From Solobacterium sp. (GTDB lineage Bacteria > Bacillota_I > Bacilli_A > Erysipelotrichales > Erysipelotrichaceae), in assembly GCA_017459725.1 (NCBI GenBank), contig JAFUCL010000115.1:1-64000 (forward strand): a DNA stretch of 64,000 nt. Direction: 5' to 3'. A program made the translations under genes and the position numbers. A model generated the notes under the pieces. That model made no database searches. It worked only from the letters and a program-made list of their open reading frames with translations, and had not been told where the DNA came from. Shown here piece after piece: positions 24,702 through 34,400 of the stretch (positions within the stretch are counted from its first letter, which is position 1; every line of letters begins with the position of its first letter).

Positions 24702-25952
24702 TTATCTGGAACGTAATCTGCGGTACAGGCTGTACAGGAACGGCTTGACCGGCAGGATGAAGTCACCGACGAGTTCCTCCGTCTGACCGCCGAAGCCTCT
24801 CTTGAATTCATATACACCGTAGTCTTCCGCTTCTTCCCGGAAATCACCGGAGATGCCGTAGAAGTTGTAGCGGGGGATATGATGTTCAAGCGCATAGCGG
24901 ATCATGTGCCACTGTACGGCATAGGGAGCGTAGTATTTGCGGAAGGTGTCATCGGCGGCGCTGTACAGGTAGGTGATCTCATTGTCATAGACCATGAACC
25001 AGGAGGCTGCCATGTTCAGCACACTGCCGTATGCTGCGCGCAGTTCAGCGGATTCCTGCTGCTTCTTGGCGTTGAGGTCCAGGGCTTCCTGCAGAACCTT
25101 CTGTTTCTTTGTGTATTTTTTACTGCCGGGTGTTTCTGCAAGCTTTGCATCATTTTCCTGTATATCGGCAGTGATCTGCGCATATTCTCTGGCATTGCTT
25201 GCATCGAATACGTCAAGATCGAGGTAGGCAAGCAGCAGGCGGGCATGTTCCCCGTATGCTTTGTACTGGTTGCGGTAGAAGTTCCTGTCCCGCATTTCAA
25301 AGCCTCTGCGCTTGGCGGTGGCTTCCTCCATGTTCAGGAAGATATCCAGTTCATCTTCACCGAGTTCCCGCACCTGGATGCCCTGTTTCAGGGTTCTGTT
25401 CAGCGACCATCTGGTCTGCTGGTGCATATCCTTCAGCACGGTATCTTCGTCTTTGCCGTTCAGATACAGGGAGAACATCCAGTTCACCATGGCAAATGTT
25501 CCGTAATTGCGGGAGAAGCCCTGATGGGTGAAGCCTGCCTCGGTCATGGCATCAAGCACATAACTGTTGTCAAAGCCGTTCTCCACCAGTTCACCGTCAA
25601 TGTCTCTTTCCCTGTAAAGCACATTGGGATCGGCCAGCAGGTAAACAACCCGTTTCTTCTTCAGATACTGCTTCAGGGAAGAAGAGAAGAAAGCCAGTGT
25701 TTCCCGGTCGGTGTAATCAGCCAGGAATCCGCGCTGGGCATAGCACATGCGGAATACTTTCATGAAAGGGAAATAGCAGAGCGGTGTGGCACAGAGAAGC
25801 GTACCGTTTTCTCTGACGCCGGCATATTCATAAGGAATCGAACCGAGGGCTTTCTGCTTCATGGCTTCCGGTGCGTTCATAAAATTGCGCAGGGGATGGC
25901 TGGCATAGAATGTACTGTATTCTTGTTCATTCAGGATGGCGAATTCCTTCAT
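24702..25952 (-). CDS. FemAB-family peptidoglycan aminoacyltransferase
   Basis: FemA/FemX/MurM proteins use aminoacyl-tRNA to add bridge amino acids to lipid II. The 416-residue protein has the two GNAT-like halves of the family. The first half contains YAQRGFLADY and VYLLADPNV, the second NMAASWFMVYDNEITYLYSA and the C-terminal YNFYGISGDF and GFGGQTEELVG. Between them is a charged helical arm (about 235-290) that fits the family's coiled coil. The amino acid transferred (Gly, Ala, Ser) is not predictable. A single copy here suggests either a short bridge or other copies elsewhere. A strong promoter lies just upstream. Confidence 0.9.
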   Translation of the reverse strand: MKEFAILNEQEYSTFYASHPLRNFMNAPEAMKQKALGSIPYEYAGVRENGTLLCATPLCYFPFMKVFRMCYAQRGFLADYTDRETLAFFSSSLKQYLKKKRVVYLLADPNVLYRERDIDGELVENGFDNSYVLDAMTEAGFTHQGFSRNYGTFAMVNWMFSLYLNGKDEDTVLKDMHQQTRWSLNRTLKQGIQVRELGEDELDIFLNMEEATAKRRGFEMRDRNFYRNQYKAYGEHARLLLAYLDLDVFDASNAREYAQITADIQENDAKLAETPGSKKYTKKQKVLQEALDLNAKKQQESAELRAAYGSVLNMAASWFMVYDNEITYLYSAADDTFRKYYAPYAVQWHMIRYALEHHIPRYNFYGISGDFREEAEDYGVYEFKRGFGGQTEELVGDFILPVKPFLYSLYRRLRSR

Positions 25953-25997
25953 GTTACCTTCTTTCTGTGTGATTTCTTTTACGAATCCTACTCGAAC

Positions 25998-26026
25998 ATG
26001 ATAAAGTGTAGTCTGGTCTGTGTCAA
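25998..26026 (-). promoter_or_regulatory. SigA promoter of the FemAB gene
   Basis: On the minus strand: TTGACA (26026-26021), 17-base spacer, TATCAT (26003-25998). Confidence 0.82.
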
Positions 26027-26053
26027 AATGAATACAGCACGGATATGGAAATT

Positions 26054-27670
26054 ATGAGCAAATCACAGAATGTCAAGAAATCAATTATATTAAGCGGTCT
26101 GATCGGAACAGGCGGTCTGTTTGCGGCCAAGATGCTCGGTCTTTTCTACAGCATCCCGCTTTCCGGCATCCTCGGTTCGGATGCGTATATGAGTTACTAC
26201 GGCACCGCATACCGTATATACAGCTACATACTGAATGTATTTACGGCCGGTTTTCCGTTTGCCATTGCCACATTGGTCGCAAGATTTACGGTAGCCGAGG
26301 ATAACAAGACGCTGCTGGCAATCCGCAGAATGGCAGTCTCCATCATGTCGGTGACGGGTTTTTTAGGAATGCTGCTGATGATGCTGAGTGCTGGGGTGCT
26401 GGCACCGCTGTCGGCGCCACCGGAGGATGTACCGGTCATGGCGAATGTACTGCGGTTTCTGTCTGCTGCTTTGTTCTTTGTACCGATGCTTTCGGCATAC
26501 AGAGGTTTCTACCAGGGCAGAAAGGAAATGCAGGAATATGCATTCTCGCAGGCCTTTGAGCAGTTCTTCCGGGTCGGCTTCCTGCTTTCGGCGTCTTATC
26601 TGGCTGTCTATGTGCTGCACCGTGAGAGAAGATATGCACTGTATATAGCCGTGCTCTCCACCTCGATTGCGGCGGTGGCAGGGGTGCTGCAGATCAAGCA
26701 CTTCGACAGACACGCCTCAAAGGAAATCGTTGAAGCCGCAAAGACACAGCAAACACCGGCGCTGGAAAGAAACGAGCTGCTGAAGCAGTTTGTGGCTCTG
26801 GCCGTACCGTATCTCCTGGTTGCGGTGATGGGTTACAGTGATGATCTGTTCAATTCACTGCTGCTGCCGAGCGGTCTGCGCACACACGGTTATAATCCCC
26901 ACCAGACGAGTATCGTGCTTTCGGCATTCAACTATGTCGGCACCAAGCTCACAGCGATCCCGATGATTCTGGCGCCCGGCTTTACGGCTGCTCTGATTCC
27001 GCATATTGCTTCAGCACTTGCCGAAAAGGACGGGGAGAGGATCCGCTCCAACGTTCTGGACTGTCTCAATATCATCTTCTACATCGGTCTGCCGGTCAGC
27101 TTCTGCATCTTCCTGTATGCACGGGAAGTATATGATGTGCTGTTCTTTACGGAGGATCCGGTGATGAGTTCACAGGTTCTGAAGTGGATTGCCCTGGAAG
27201 GTTTCCTCGGCACTCTGACACCGGTTGTGACCAATCTCATGATGGCGCTGGAAATGAAGAAGGATATCCTCAAGAGACTGCTTGTATGCACGGTGATCAA
27301 GGGCGGACTGATGCTGCCGTTTATCAGCCTGTTCGGTTTTGCCGGAGCTGTGCTGAGTTCTGCCTGCGGTTATCTGTATCTGATCTTCCGCAATCTCGGT
27401 GAGATCTCTCATGTATATGAGATTGACTTCAGAAGTCTGTTCGGCAAGCTGATCCGGATCGCGGTCGGTCTCGCGGTTATGTTTGCGGTATACCATGGTC
27501 TGAAGGCCATCGGTCTGAATACAATCGGCGGGGGCAGACTGATCAGACTGATCAAGATGTGCCTGAACGGTATGCTTACGGTTGCTTCATATCTTGCGGT
27601 GACTGTTCTCAGCAATGTTCCGCAGGAAGTGTTCCATAAAGGCAGGAAGTTTTTCACCGGTGAGAAATAA
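26054..27670 (+). CDS. MurJ/SpoVB-like lipid flippase (MOP superfamily)
   Basis: A 538-residue polytopic membrane protein with about fourteen spans of the MVF/polysaccharide-biosynthesis (PST) group. The N-terminus KSIILSGLIGTGGLFAAKMLGLFYSIPLSGILG and repeated Arg/Lys-lined spans match SpoVB/YtgP-type proteins. Bacillus YtgP (MurJ) flips lipid II. Head-to-head arrangement with the FemAB gene, about 100 bases apart, and a nearby carboxypeptidase support a wall-precursor role. The start is uncertain: ATG 26054 gives the family-like N-terminus, ATG 26045 is three codons earlier, and neither has a good Shine-Dalgarno. Confidence 0.85.
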   Translation: MSKSQNVKKSIILSGLIGTGGLFAAKMLGLFYSIPLSGILGSDAYMSYYGTAYRIYSYILNVFTAGFPFAIATLVARFTVAEDNKTLLAIRRMAVSIMSVTGFLGMLLMMLSAGVLAPLSAPPEDVPVMANVLRFLSAALFFVPMLSAYRGFYQGRKEMQEYAFSQAFEQFFRVGFLLSASYLAVYVLHRERRYALYIAVLSTSIAAVAGVLQIKHFDRHASKEIVEAAKTQQTPALERNELLKQFVALAVPYLLVAVMGYSDDLFNSLLLPSGLRTHGYNPHQTSIVLSAFNYVGTKLTAIPMILAPGFTAALIPHIASALAEKDGERIRSNVLDCLNIIFYIGLPVSFCIFLYAREVYDVLFFTEDPVMSSQVLKWIALEGFLGTLTPVVTNLMMALEMKKDILKRLLVCTVIKGGLMLPFISLFGFAGAVLSSACGYLYLIFRNLGEISHVYEIDFRSLFGKLIRIAVGLAVMFAVYHGLKAIGLNTIGGGRLIRLIKMCLNGMLTVASYLAVTVLSNVPQEVFHKGRKFFTGEK

Positions 27671-27684
27671 GAGGGGGAAATGAT

Positions 27685-28692
27685 ATGGCAAAACGGAAAA
27701 GAAGAAGGGGTTTTCCGGTTATTCTGTGCGTGCTGCTGAGTCTGCTGGCGGCCGGGGCTGCGGCAGGCTACACCGGATACAGCTGGCTGAATGAAAAGTA
27801 TGATGCGGCCATGCATCCGTACTACACATCGGAAGCAGTCAAGAAGCTTGCGCCGGGATCGTTTGAATACAAGTTTGCGGAAAAGAAGCTCGGTACGGCA
27901 GCACTTGAAAGCATGCGTGCGGAAGAAAGCAGTATGCCTGCAGCTGAAGGTTCCGGAAGAGCGGATATTGTGATTGAACCCGGTGTGAAGGATGTCAACG
28001 GCGACGGTATCGTGATTGACCATATCTACGGCGGTACATACGAAGGATACATGATGATTGTTGAGGATCCTTCCCAGGTGTTTATCGCTGTCAATCCGCA
28101 TCTCGGTTCAGGGGGACCTGCACCGATGCTGGATGATTATGTGGACTACTTTGATGCGGTAGGCGGCATCAACGGCGGCGGTTTTGAGGATGTCGGCGGC
28201 AACGGTGACGGTTCCATTCCGGCCGGTATTGTCATTCAGGACGGCAGACTGATTTCCGGCGGAGCACCCCAGCCGATCCTCGGTCTTACCCGTGACCATA
28301 AACTGGTGACGACTACGGCATCCGGTGAACAGGCGCTGGCCATGGGTGTTGTGGAAGCTGTCACCTTCGGACCTACGTTTATTGAGAACGGACGGGTTGT
28401 CTATACACCCACCGCTAATCTGAATATGCTGAATCCGCGCACGGCCGTGGGACAGCAGGCTGACGGAACAATGCTTCTGCTGGTCATTGACGGCAGAGGA
28501 CCTTCCTCATTCGGTGCCAAGTATGAAGATGTCATCGAGATCTTCCAGAAGTATGAAGCAGTCAATGCCGGTAATCTTGACGGCGGCAATTCCTCCGTTA
28601 TGATCTACAACGGCAAATACGTGCATTATCCGGTATCCATGTACAATTCCAGAAATCTTCCTTCGGTTGTTCTGGTAAGGGGGAAGGACTGA
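27685..28692 (+). CDS. Membrane-anchored NAGPA-type phosphodiester glycosidase
   Basis: A 335-residue protein with a basic N-terminus, one membrane anchor (about 9-30) and an extracellular phosphodiester glycosidase domain (NAGPA, formerly DUF2233; about 105-333). Typical segments are GGINGGGF near 153, GLTRDHKLV near 203, NPRTAVGQQADGTMLLLVIDGR near 250 and the closing NLDGGNSSVMIYNG near 294. Family members cleave sugar-1-phosphodiesters, for example uncovering enzyme in animals; bacterial forms are linked to exopolysaccharide or teichoic-acid turnover. It follows the flippase gene by 14 bases and overlaps the next gene, so the three genes form one unit. Confidence 0.85.
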   Translation: MAKRKRRRGFPVILCVLLSLLAAGAAAGYTGYSWLNEKYDAAMHPYYTSEAVKKLAPGSFEYKFAEKKLGTAALESMRAEESSMPAAEGSGRADIVIEPGVKDVNGDGIVIDHIYGGTYEGYMMIVEDPSQVFIAVNPHLGSGGPAPMLDDYVDYFDAVGGINGGGFEDVGGNGDGSIPAGIVIQDGRLISGGAPQPILGLTRDHKLVTTTASGEQALAMGVVEAVTFGPTFIENGRVVYTPTANLNMLNPRTAVGQQADGTMLLLVIDGRGPSSFGAKYEDVIEIFQKYEAVNAGNLDGGNSSVMIYNGKYVHYPVSMYNSRNLPSVVLVRGKD

Positions 28693-29759
28693 TGAAGCGC
28701 AGGGGACTGAGACCGGCTGCGGCAGTGATCATCATCATGGCCGTCGGTACACTGGCACTGCTCGGCGGCGGTATGTGGCTGAAAGGGCAGCGTGAGGCAT
28801 TTGAAGCATTCGAAAGCGGATCACCTGATGCGGCGGCACAGAAGGCTGCAGCAAATCTGCTGTCCGGGGAACTTGACGGTGTATACGAAGAAACCGTATC
28901 GCTGAATGACATGCGGGTATCCAAGGATGTATATGAGAATGCTCTGCGGGGAATACTGGCGGATGTGGATCCGGCCGGTGTATCAGTGACAAAAACAGGT
29001 GAAGGCGGCGGTGTGTCGCAGTATCAGCTGTTCAGCGGCAGTGAACTGATCGGCACCTTCTCACTGCGGAAGGATGCGGACGGTTCATGGAAGACAGGCT
29101 TTCCTCTCTACGGACATCTCAGCTATGTGCTGGAAGTGCCGGCCGGTCTGCAGTTTGAAGTGAACGGCGCACCGGTGGATGAGAGTGCATGTCTTGAGCG
29201 GAATACACCGGCTTCCAATTTCTTCCAGGTATACGGACGTGAGTTTGTGCCGATGGTGGATGTGTATGAAATCAGCGGTCTGCTCGGGGAACCGGAGATT
29301 ACGGCTAACGGTGAAGTATACGGGTTTGTGAAAGACCCGATGAGTGAGCGCCTGCTGGTCGGCAGACGTGTTGAGGATCCGGAATTCGAAGCATATATGA
29401 TCGACTGCGGTGAGCGGCTGGCTATGTATCCGGCACAGGACTGCGGTCTCGGTCATGTGGCTGAGATTGCGCTGACATCTTCCGATTGGTATCAGAAGTA
29501 TGCAACGCTGCAGAATTACTGGTTCACCGGACATAACATTATGAACTTCTCCGAGGAGAAAGTGCTCGGGGCAGTCAGACAGAGCGATGATACGGTCGTT
29601 GCCCATGTGGTGTTTGATTACTTTGCGGATGACGGTGAAGTCAGCCGGACATGGCACTGCGGGTATCAGCTGACGTTTGTTGAGATGGACGGTCAGTGGC
29701 TGGTGGCAGGCACAGAGATCTGTTCTGAACTGAACCCGAATCAGGAAGCACCCGAATAA
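28692..29759 (+). CDS. Unknown membrane-anchored extracellular protein
   Basis: I do not recognise this 355-residue protein. It has an RR-basic start, one membrane span (about 8-28) and a large extracellular part. The first outer segment (about 45-115) has an alternating helix-strand pattern like an NTF2-like or DUF-type domain, and the last part (about 240-345) again ends in an NTF2-like style (WHCGYQLTFVEMDGQWLVAGTEI). Its start overlaps the glycosidase stop by one base (TGATG), so it is translated with that gene and probably acts with it at the cell surface. No enzyme motif was found. Confidence 0.7.
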   Translation: MKRRGLRPAAAVIIIMAVGTLALLGGGMWLKGQREAFEAFESGSPDAAAQKAAANLLSGELDGVYEETVSLNDMRVSKDVYENALRGILADVDPAGVSVTKTGEGGGVSQYQLFSGSELIGTFSLRKDADGSWKTGFPLYGHLSYVLEVPAGLQFEVNGAPVDESACLERNTPASNFFQVYGREFVPMVDVYEISGLLGEPEITANGEVYGFVKDPMSERLLVGRRVEDPEFEAYMIDCGERLAMYPAQDCGLGHVAEIALTSSDWYQKYATLQNYWFTGHNIMNFSEEKVLGAVRQSDDTVVAHVVFDYFADDGEVSRTWHCGYQLTFVEMDGQWLVAGTEICSELNPNQEAPE

Positions 29760-29815
29760 CAAAAAAGGAATGCATTGACTGTCAGAGATGACAGGGTGCA
29801 TTCCTTATGTTTTAT
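29760..29815. terminator. Bidirectional terminator
   Basis: Stem AAGGAATGCA (29765-29774) / TGCATTCCTT (29797-29806) with an inner CTGTC / GACAG hairpin. The A tract on the left and T-rich right side serve both converging genes. Confidence 0.78.
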
Positions 29816-31056
29816 CTGCCGATGTGGCTTCTGATGAATGAGGGGATAAATACCAGAATGACAATCAGAGCAGCGCCGTAGAAGGCTATCACCGCGGGAT
29901 TGTTCCGGATGAAGTCGCGCATCTTGGCAACCGGTGTCTGATCAATCATGTGATCCAGGTAATAGGTCTTTTCATAGACCAGTTCATCGTCTGCGTAAAC
30001 TCTGTAGGTGCCGAGCTCCGTTCCTTCTGCCAGGGGAGCTGTCAGTTCCGTGGGGAATTCGGTTTCTTCACGGATGACCGCATTCCTGTTCAGCAGCACC
30101 TCCATATCATCTTCAGTCTGCAGACGGATGAGGGAATCATGCTGGTCGGCATCTTCGACATTGATTGAGACAAGATCTCGGCCGGATGTGACAACCGGGC
30201 GGATTGCATAGGTTTCCTGTGCCCATTTGTAGATGCGCATGGCATCGTCCTGGGGACCGTATTCGTAATAGCTGAGCCCGGTCGCGAGAATCAGGTTCAT
30301 ACCCTGGACCTCGGCCGCTGATACCAGGCATCTGCCGGCATCCGGTGTGTATCCGGTCTTGCCGCCGATGAAGCCCGGCACTTCGGTGTAGATTGCATCC
30401 ACGAGCATCTTCTGCATGTGCAGACCCTGCAGGTTGCTGAGAACCGGGGTGCTCGTATATTCCTTGGCGGAGATGATCCTGCGGAAGGTTTCGTTCTGCA
30501 GGCAGTAGCGCATCAGCAGCGTTAAATCGTGACAGGTGGAATAATGATCGTATTCATGCAGACCGTGGGGGTTGCAGAAGTGGGTGCAGTACATACCGAT
30601 TTCCTGTGCCTTGCGGTTCATTTCATCCACGAAGGCTTCAACAGAACCGCTGGTCGCAATCGCCAGTCCGTTGGCGCATTCTGCACCGGACGGTATCAGC
30701 AGGCCATACAGCAAGTCCTCAATGGTCGGGGAGTCATACAGGGCAAAGCCGGCCATGGAAGCTCCGGTATCCGTCAGCGGGATGTAGACATCATCCAGCA
30801 GCTGATAGGTGCGTTTGAGATCGTCATTCTGCTCGATGGCGATGATGGCAGTCATGACTTTTGTCATACTGGCCGGATACATCTGTTCATCTCCCTGCAT
30901 GGAGTAGAGGATGTTTCCCGTATCGCCGTCAATCAGGCATACATATGTGCTCGCAAGTCCGCTCAGGTCTTCTTCAGCCTGCAGGGGAATGCCAGCTGCA
31001 CCGCACGTCAGAAGCGCCGTCAGGATGAGCGAGAGTAAGTATTTCAGTTTTCGCAT
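29812..31056 (-). CDS. dacA: D-alanyl-D-alanine carboxypeptidase (S11, DacA-type)
   Basis: Low-molecular-mass PBP that trims the terminal D-Ala of wall pentapeptides. The 414-residue protein has a signal peptide (1-27), the SxxK motif SMTK (Ser63, Lys66), a KTG triad in GGKTGYTPDAG near 231, a PBP5-type C-terminal beta domain (about 270-365) and a C-terminal membrane helix (about 385-408). The usual SxN motif reads SGA (123-125) instead of SGN, a change I note but which may be tolerated in some clostridial homologues. It converges on the glycosidase operon. Confidence 0.93.
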   Translation of the reverse strand: MRKLKYLLSLILTALLTCGAAGIPLQAEEDLSGLASTYVCLIDGDTGNILYSMQGDEQMYPASMTKVMTAIIAIEQNDDLKRTYQLLDDVYIPLTDTGASMAGFALYDSPTIEDLLYGLLIPSGAECANGLAIATSGSVEAFVDEMNRKAQEIGMYCTHFCNPHGLHEYDHYSTCHDLTLLMRYCLQNETFRRIISAKEYTSTPVLSNLQGLHMQKMLVDAIYTEVPGFIGGKTGYTPDAGRCLVSAAEVQGMNLILATGLSYYEYGPQDDAMRIYKWAQETYAIRPVVTSGRDLVSINVEDADQHDSLIRLQTEDDMEVLLNRNAVIREETEFPTELTAPLAEGTELGTYRVYADDELVYEKTYYLDHMIDQTPVAKMRDFIRNNPAVIAFYGAALIVILVFIPSFIRSHIGR

Positions 31057-31143
31057 GCGTTTATTATGCAGGAGTTTGCAGGTTCTTGCAAACAGAATCT
31101 AAAGACTGTAAAATTAGTTAAGCAAAAAAGGGTGGTGAGTCAT

Positions 31144-31356
31144 ATGTCAGCATTTTGGGGATCCCTTGGCTGGTTCGTATTCGGCGGTGTCGTCGGTGCG
31201 GCAATTGCCTATTTCCTGACTAGAAGAGCATTTGAAAAGCAACTGAAGGAAAATCCTCCGGTCAACGAAAAAATGATCAGAGCTATGTTTATGCAGATGG
31301 GCAGAAAACCCAGCGAGGCTCAGATCAAGCAGGTCATGAAAGCAATGCAGCAGTGA
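31144..31356 (+). CDS. YneF-family small membrane protein (UPF0154)
   Basis: A 70-residue protein with one N-terminal membrane span (GWFVFGGVVGAAIAYFL) and an amphipathic, basic cytoplasmic tail containing NPPVNEKMIRAMFMQMGRKP, the UPF0154/YneF signature. Its function is unknown across Firmicutes and Mollicutes. ATG 31144 is preceded by GGTGG. It stands alone between divergent dacA and a terminator. Confidence 0.92.
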   Translation: MSAFWGSLGWFVFGGVVGAAIAYFLTRRAFEKQLKENPPVNEKMIRAMFMQMGRKPSEAQIKQVMKAMQQ

Positions 31357-31378
31357 AAAGTCCCGTACGGGACTTTTT
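31357..31378 (+). terminator. Terminator after yneF
   Basis: Perfect stem AAAGTCCCG / CGGGACTTT around TA, followed by TTTTT. Confidence 0.85.
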
Positions 31379-31400
31379 ATTATGCCAAATTGAAACTTCT

Positions 31401-31430
31401 TTCACAAAACAGTGAGAAGTGGGCTATAAT
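31401..31430 (+). promoter_or_regulatory. Promoter of nifJ
   Basis: TTCACA (31401-31406), 18-base spacer, TATAAT (31425-31430), 26 bases before the start codon. Confidence 0.7.
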
Positions 31431-31455
31431 TATACCGTCAATTACAGGAGGAAAT

Positions 31456-34400
31456 ATGACAGATAAGAAGAAGGTTTTCCAAGCTATGGATGGTAATACC
31501 GCTACTGCTCATTCTGCGTATGCATTCACAGAAGTAGCCGGTATCTATCCTATTACGCCGTCTTCCCCGATGGCGGAAAACGTCGATGCCTGGGCAACAG
31601 CCGGACGCACCAATGTATTTGGTGACAAAGTCAAGGTTGTTGAAATGCAGGCAGAAGGCGGCGCCGCTGGCGCAATCCACGGTGCTCTTCAGGCCGGCGC
31701 TCTGGCAGCTACATTTACAGCTTCCCAGGGTCTGCTCCTGATGATCCCGAACATTTACAAGCTGAAGGGCGAACTGCTCCCTGGTGTTATCCATGTTGCA
31801 GCACGTTCCCTCGCAACCCACACACTGAGTATCTTCGGTGACCACCAGGACGTTTATGCCTGCCGTCAGACAGGTGTCGTCATGATGTGCTCCCACTCCG
31901 TTCAGGACTGTATGGATCTCGCAGGTGCTGCTCACCTGATCGCTATCGACGGTTCTGTACCGGTTATGCACTTCTTTGATGGTTTCCGTACTTCCCACGA
32001 AGTAGACAAGATCGAAGTTATGGACTATGACTTCCTCAAGAGCCTGCTTCCGATGGACAAAGTTGAAGCATTCCGCAAGAATGCAATGAACCCGCACGGC
32101 AATGCAATTACACGCGGCGGTTCCCAGAACGACGACATTTACTTCCAGGCTGCAGAAGCTCAGAACCAGCACTATGATGCAGTACCGGATATTGCTGCGA
32201 AGTATTTCAAGGCAATCAGCGAACATACAGGACGTGAATATGCTCCGTTCGTATATGTAGGCGCTCCGGATGCTGAACGTGTCATTGTTGCTATGGGTTC
32301 CGTAACAGATACAATCACAGAAACGATCAACACTCTTGTTGCTAAAGGCGAAAAGGTCGGTCTGATCAAGGTTTATCTGTATCGTCCGTTCTCCCAGAAG
32401 TACCTCGAAGCAGTTCTTCCTGCAACAGTCAAGAAGATCGCTGTTCTCGACCGTGCCAAGGAACAGGGCGCAAGAGAGCCTCTGTATCTCGATGTCTGCT
32501 ATGCACTCCGCAAGCACACAGATCTTACAATCGTAGGTGGCCGTTACGGTCTGTCCTCCAAGGATACCAACCCGTCCCACATCAATGCAGTTTATGAAGA
32601 ACTGAAGAAGGACGCTCCGAAGGAAGAGTTCACCATCGGTATCGATGATGACGTTACACATCTTTCCCTGGAACCGGTTGATATCACAGTTGATGCTGAT
32701 TACACAAGCTGCCTGTTCTACGGTCTTGGTTCCGACGGTACAGTCGGTGCGAACAAGAGCACTGTTAAGATCATTGGTAACAACACTGATCTGTATTCCC
32801 AGGCTTACTTCGCATATGACTCCAAGAAGGCCGGCGGTGTTACACGTTCTCATCTGCGTTTCGGAAAGAGCCCGATCCATTCTCCGTACTATATCGACAA
32901 GGCAGACTTCATTTCCTGCTCACTTGACAGCTACTGCTTCAAGTTCGATATGGTCCGCAACCTCAAGGATGGCGGTACATTCCTCCTGAATACAACGATT
33001 CCTGCAGAAGAGATCGAAAACAGACTGCCGAACAGAATGCTCGCAAGTCTTGCTGCAAAGCATGCTAATTTCTACATCATCAATGCTACAAAGCTTGCTC
33101 AGGAAACACATATGGGCCGTCATACCAACACGATCCTGCAGTCCGCTTTCTTCAAGCTGAACGAGCAGATCATGCCGTATGAGAAATCCCTCGAACTCAT
33201 GAAGGATTCCGCACGTCATACATATGCTTCCAAGGGTGAGGATGTTGTTAACAACAACTGCGCAGCTATTGACAAGGGTTCCGAAGGACTCGTCAAGGTC
33301 GAGGTTAAGCCTGAATGGGAGAACCTGACATATGACAAGAGCCTGATCGTTAAGACAGGTGATGAATACTTCGATAACAACCTGCAGCGCATCAATGCTC
33401 TGGAAGGCTATGATATGCCTGTTTCCAGCTTCCTGAAGTATGGTGTTCTCGACGGATCCATTCCGGAGAATGTCTCCTTCCGTGAAAAGAGAAACATCGC
33501 TGTTCAGGTTCCGGCTTGGATCGCTGACAAGTGTATCGAATGCGGCAAGTGCGCATTTGCCTGCCCGCATGCAACCGTACGTCCGTTCCTGCTGACTCCG
33601 GAAGAAGTTGCAGGTGCTCAGAAGGTTGCTGATGAGTGCGGTGTTGAACTGACACTCAAGGATCCGACACCGGCTTACAAGGGTGCTAAGGAAGACGGTC
33701 TGAAGTTCCGTATCCAGATCTCCCCGATGAACTGCGTAGGCTGCGGCGTATGTATTACAGTCTGCCCGACAAAGGCACTGGTTGCTGCAGAAATCGCAGA
33801 CGAGCAGAAGGCTGAGCCGCTCGCTGATTACCTGTACAAGGGAACAGAATACAAGCCTCAGTACGGCAACCCTGCAACAGAAGCAGGTATCTCCCTCAAG
33901 ATGCCTTACTTCGAAGTCAGCGGATGCTGCCCGGGCTGCGGAGAAGCTCCTTACTATCGTCTGGCTTCTCAGATGTTCGGTAAAGACATGCTCGTTGCCA
34001 ACGCAACAGGCTGCTCCATGATCTACTGCTCCTCCACTCCGTCCACACCGTTCGTTGTTGACAAGGATAACAATGGTGTTGCATGGGCTAACTCCCTGTT
34101 CGAGGATAACGCTGAATACGGCTTCGGTATGGCTATTGCTCAGTCCTACAAGGCAAGCAAGATCCTGAAGACGATGGAAGACAACCTCGACAAGGTTGAA
34201 CCTGAACTCAAGGCAAGCTTCGAAGCTTACATCGCTGCCGGTGACGACCGTGATGCGCAGAGAGCTGTTGTTGACAAGCTCGTTGCTGGTGTCAAGGCAT
34301 CCGCTAACGAAGACGTTAAGGTTCTGCTCGAGATGGAAAGAGATCTCGTCGGCAAGTCCGTATGGATCGTCGGCGGTGACGGATGGGCTTATGATATCGG

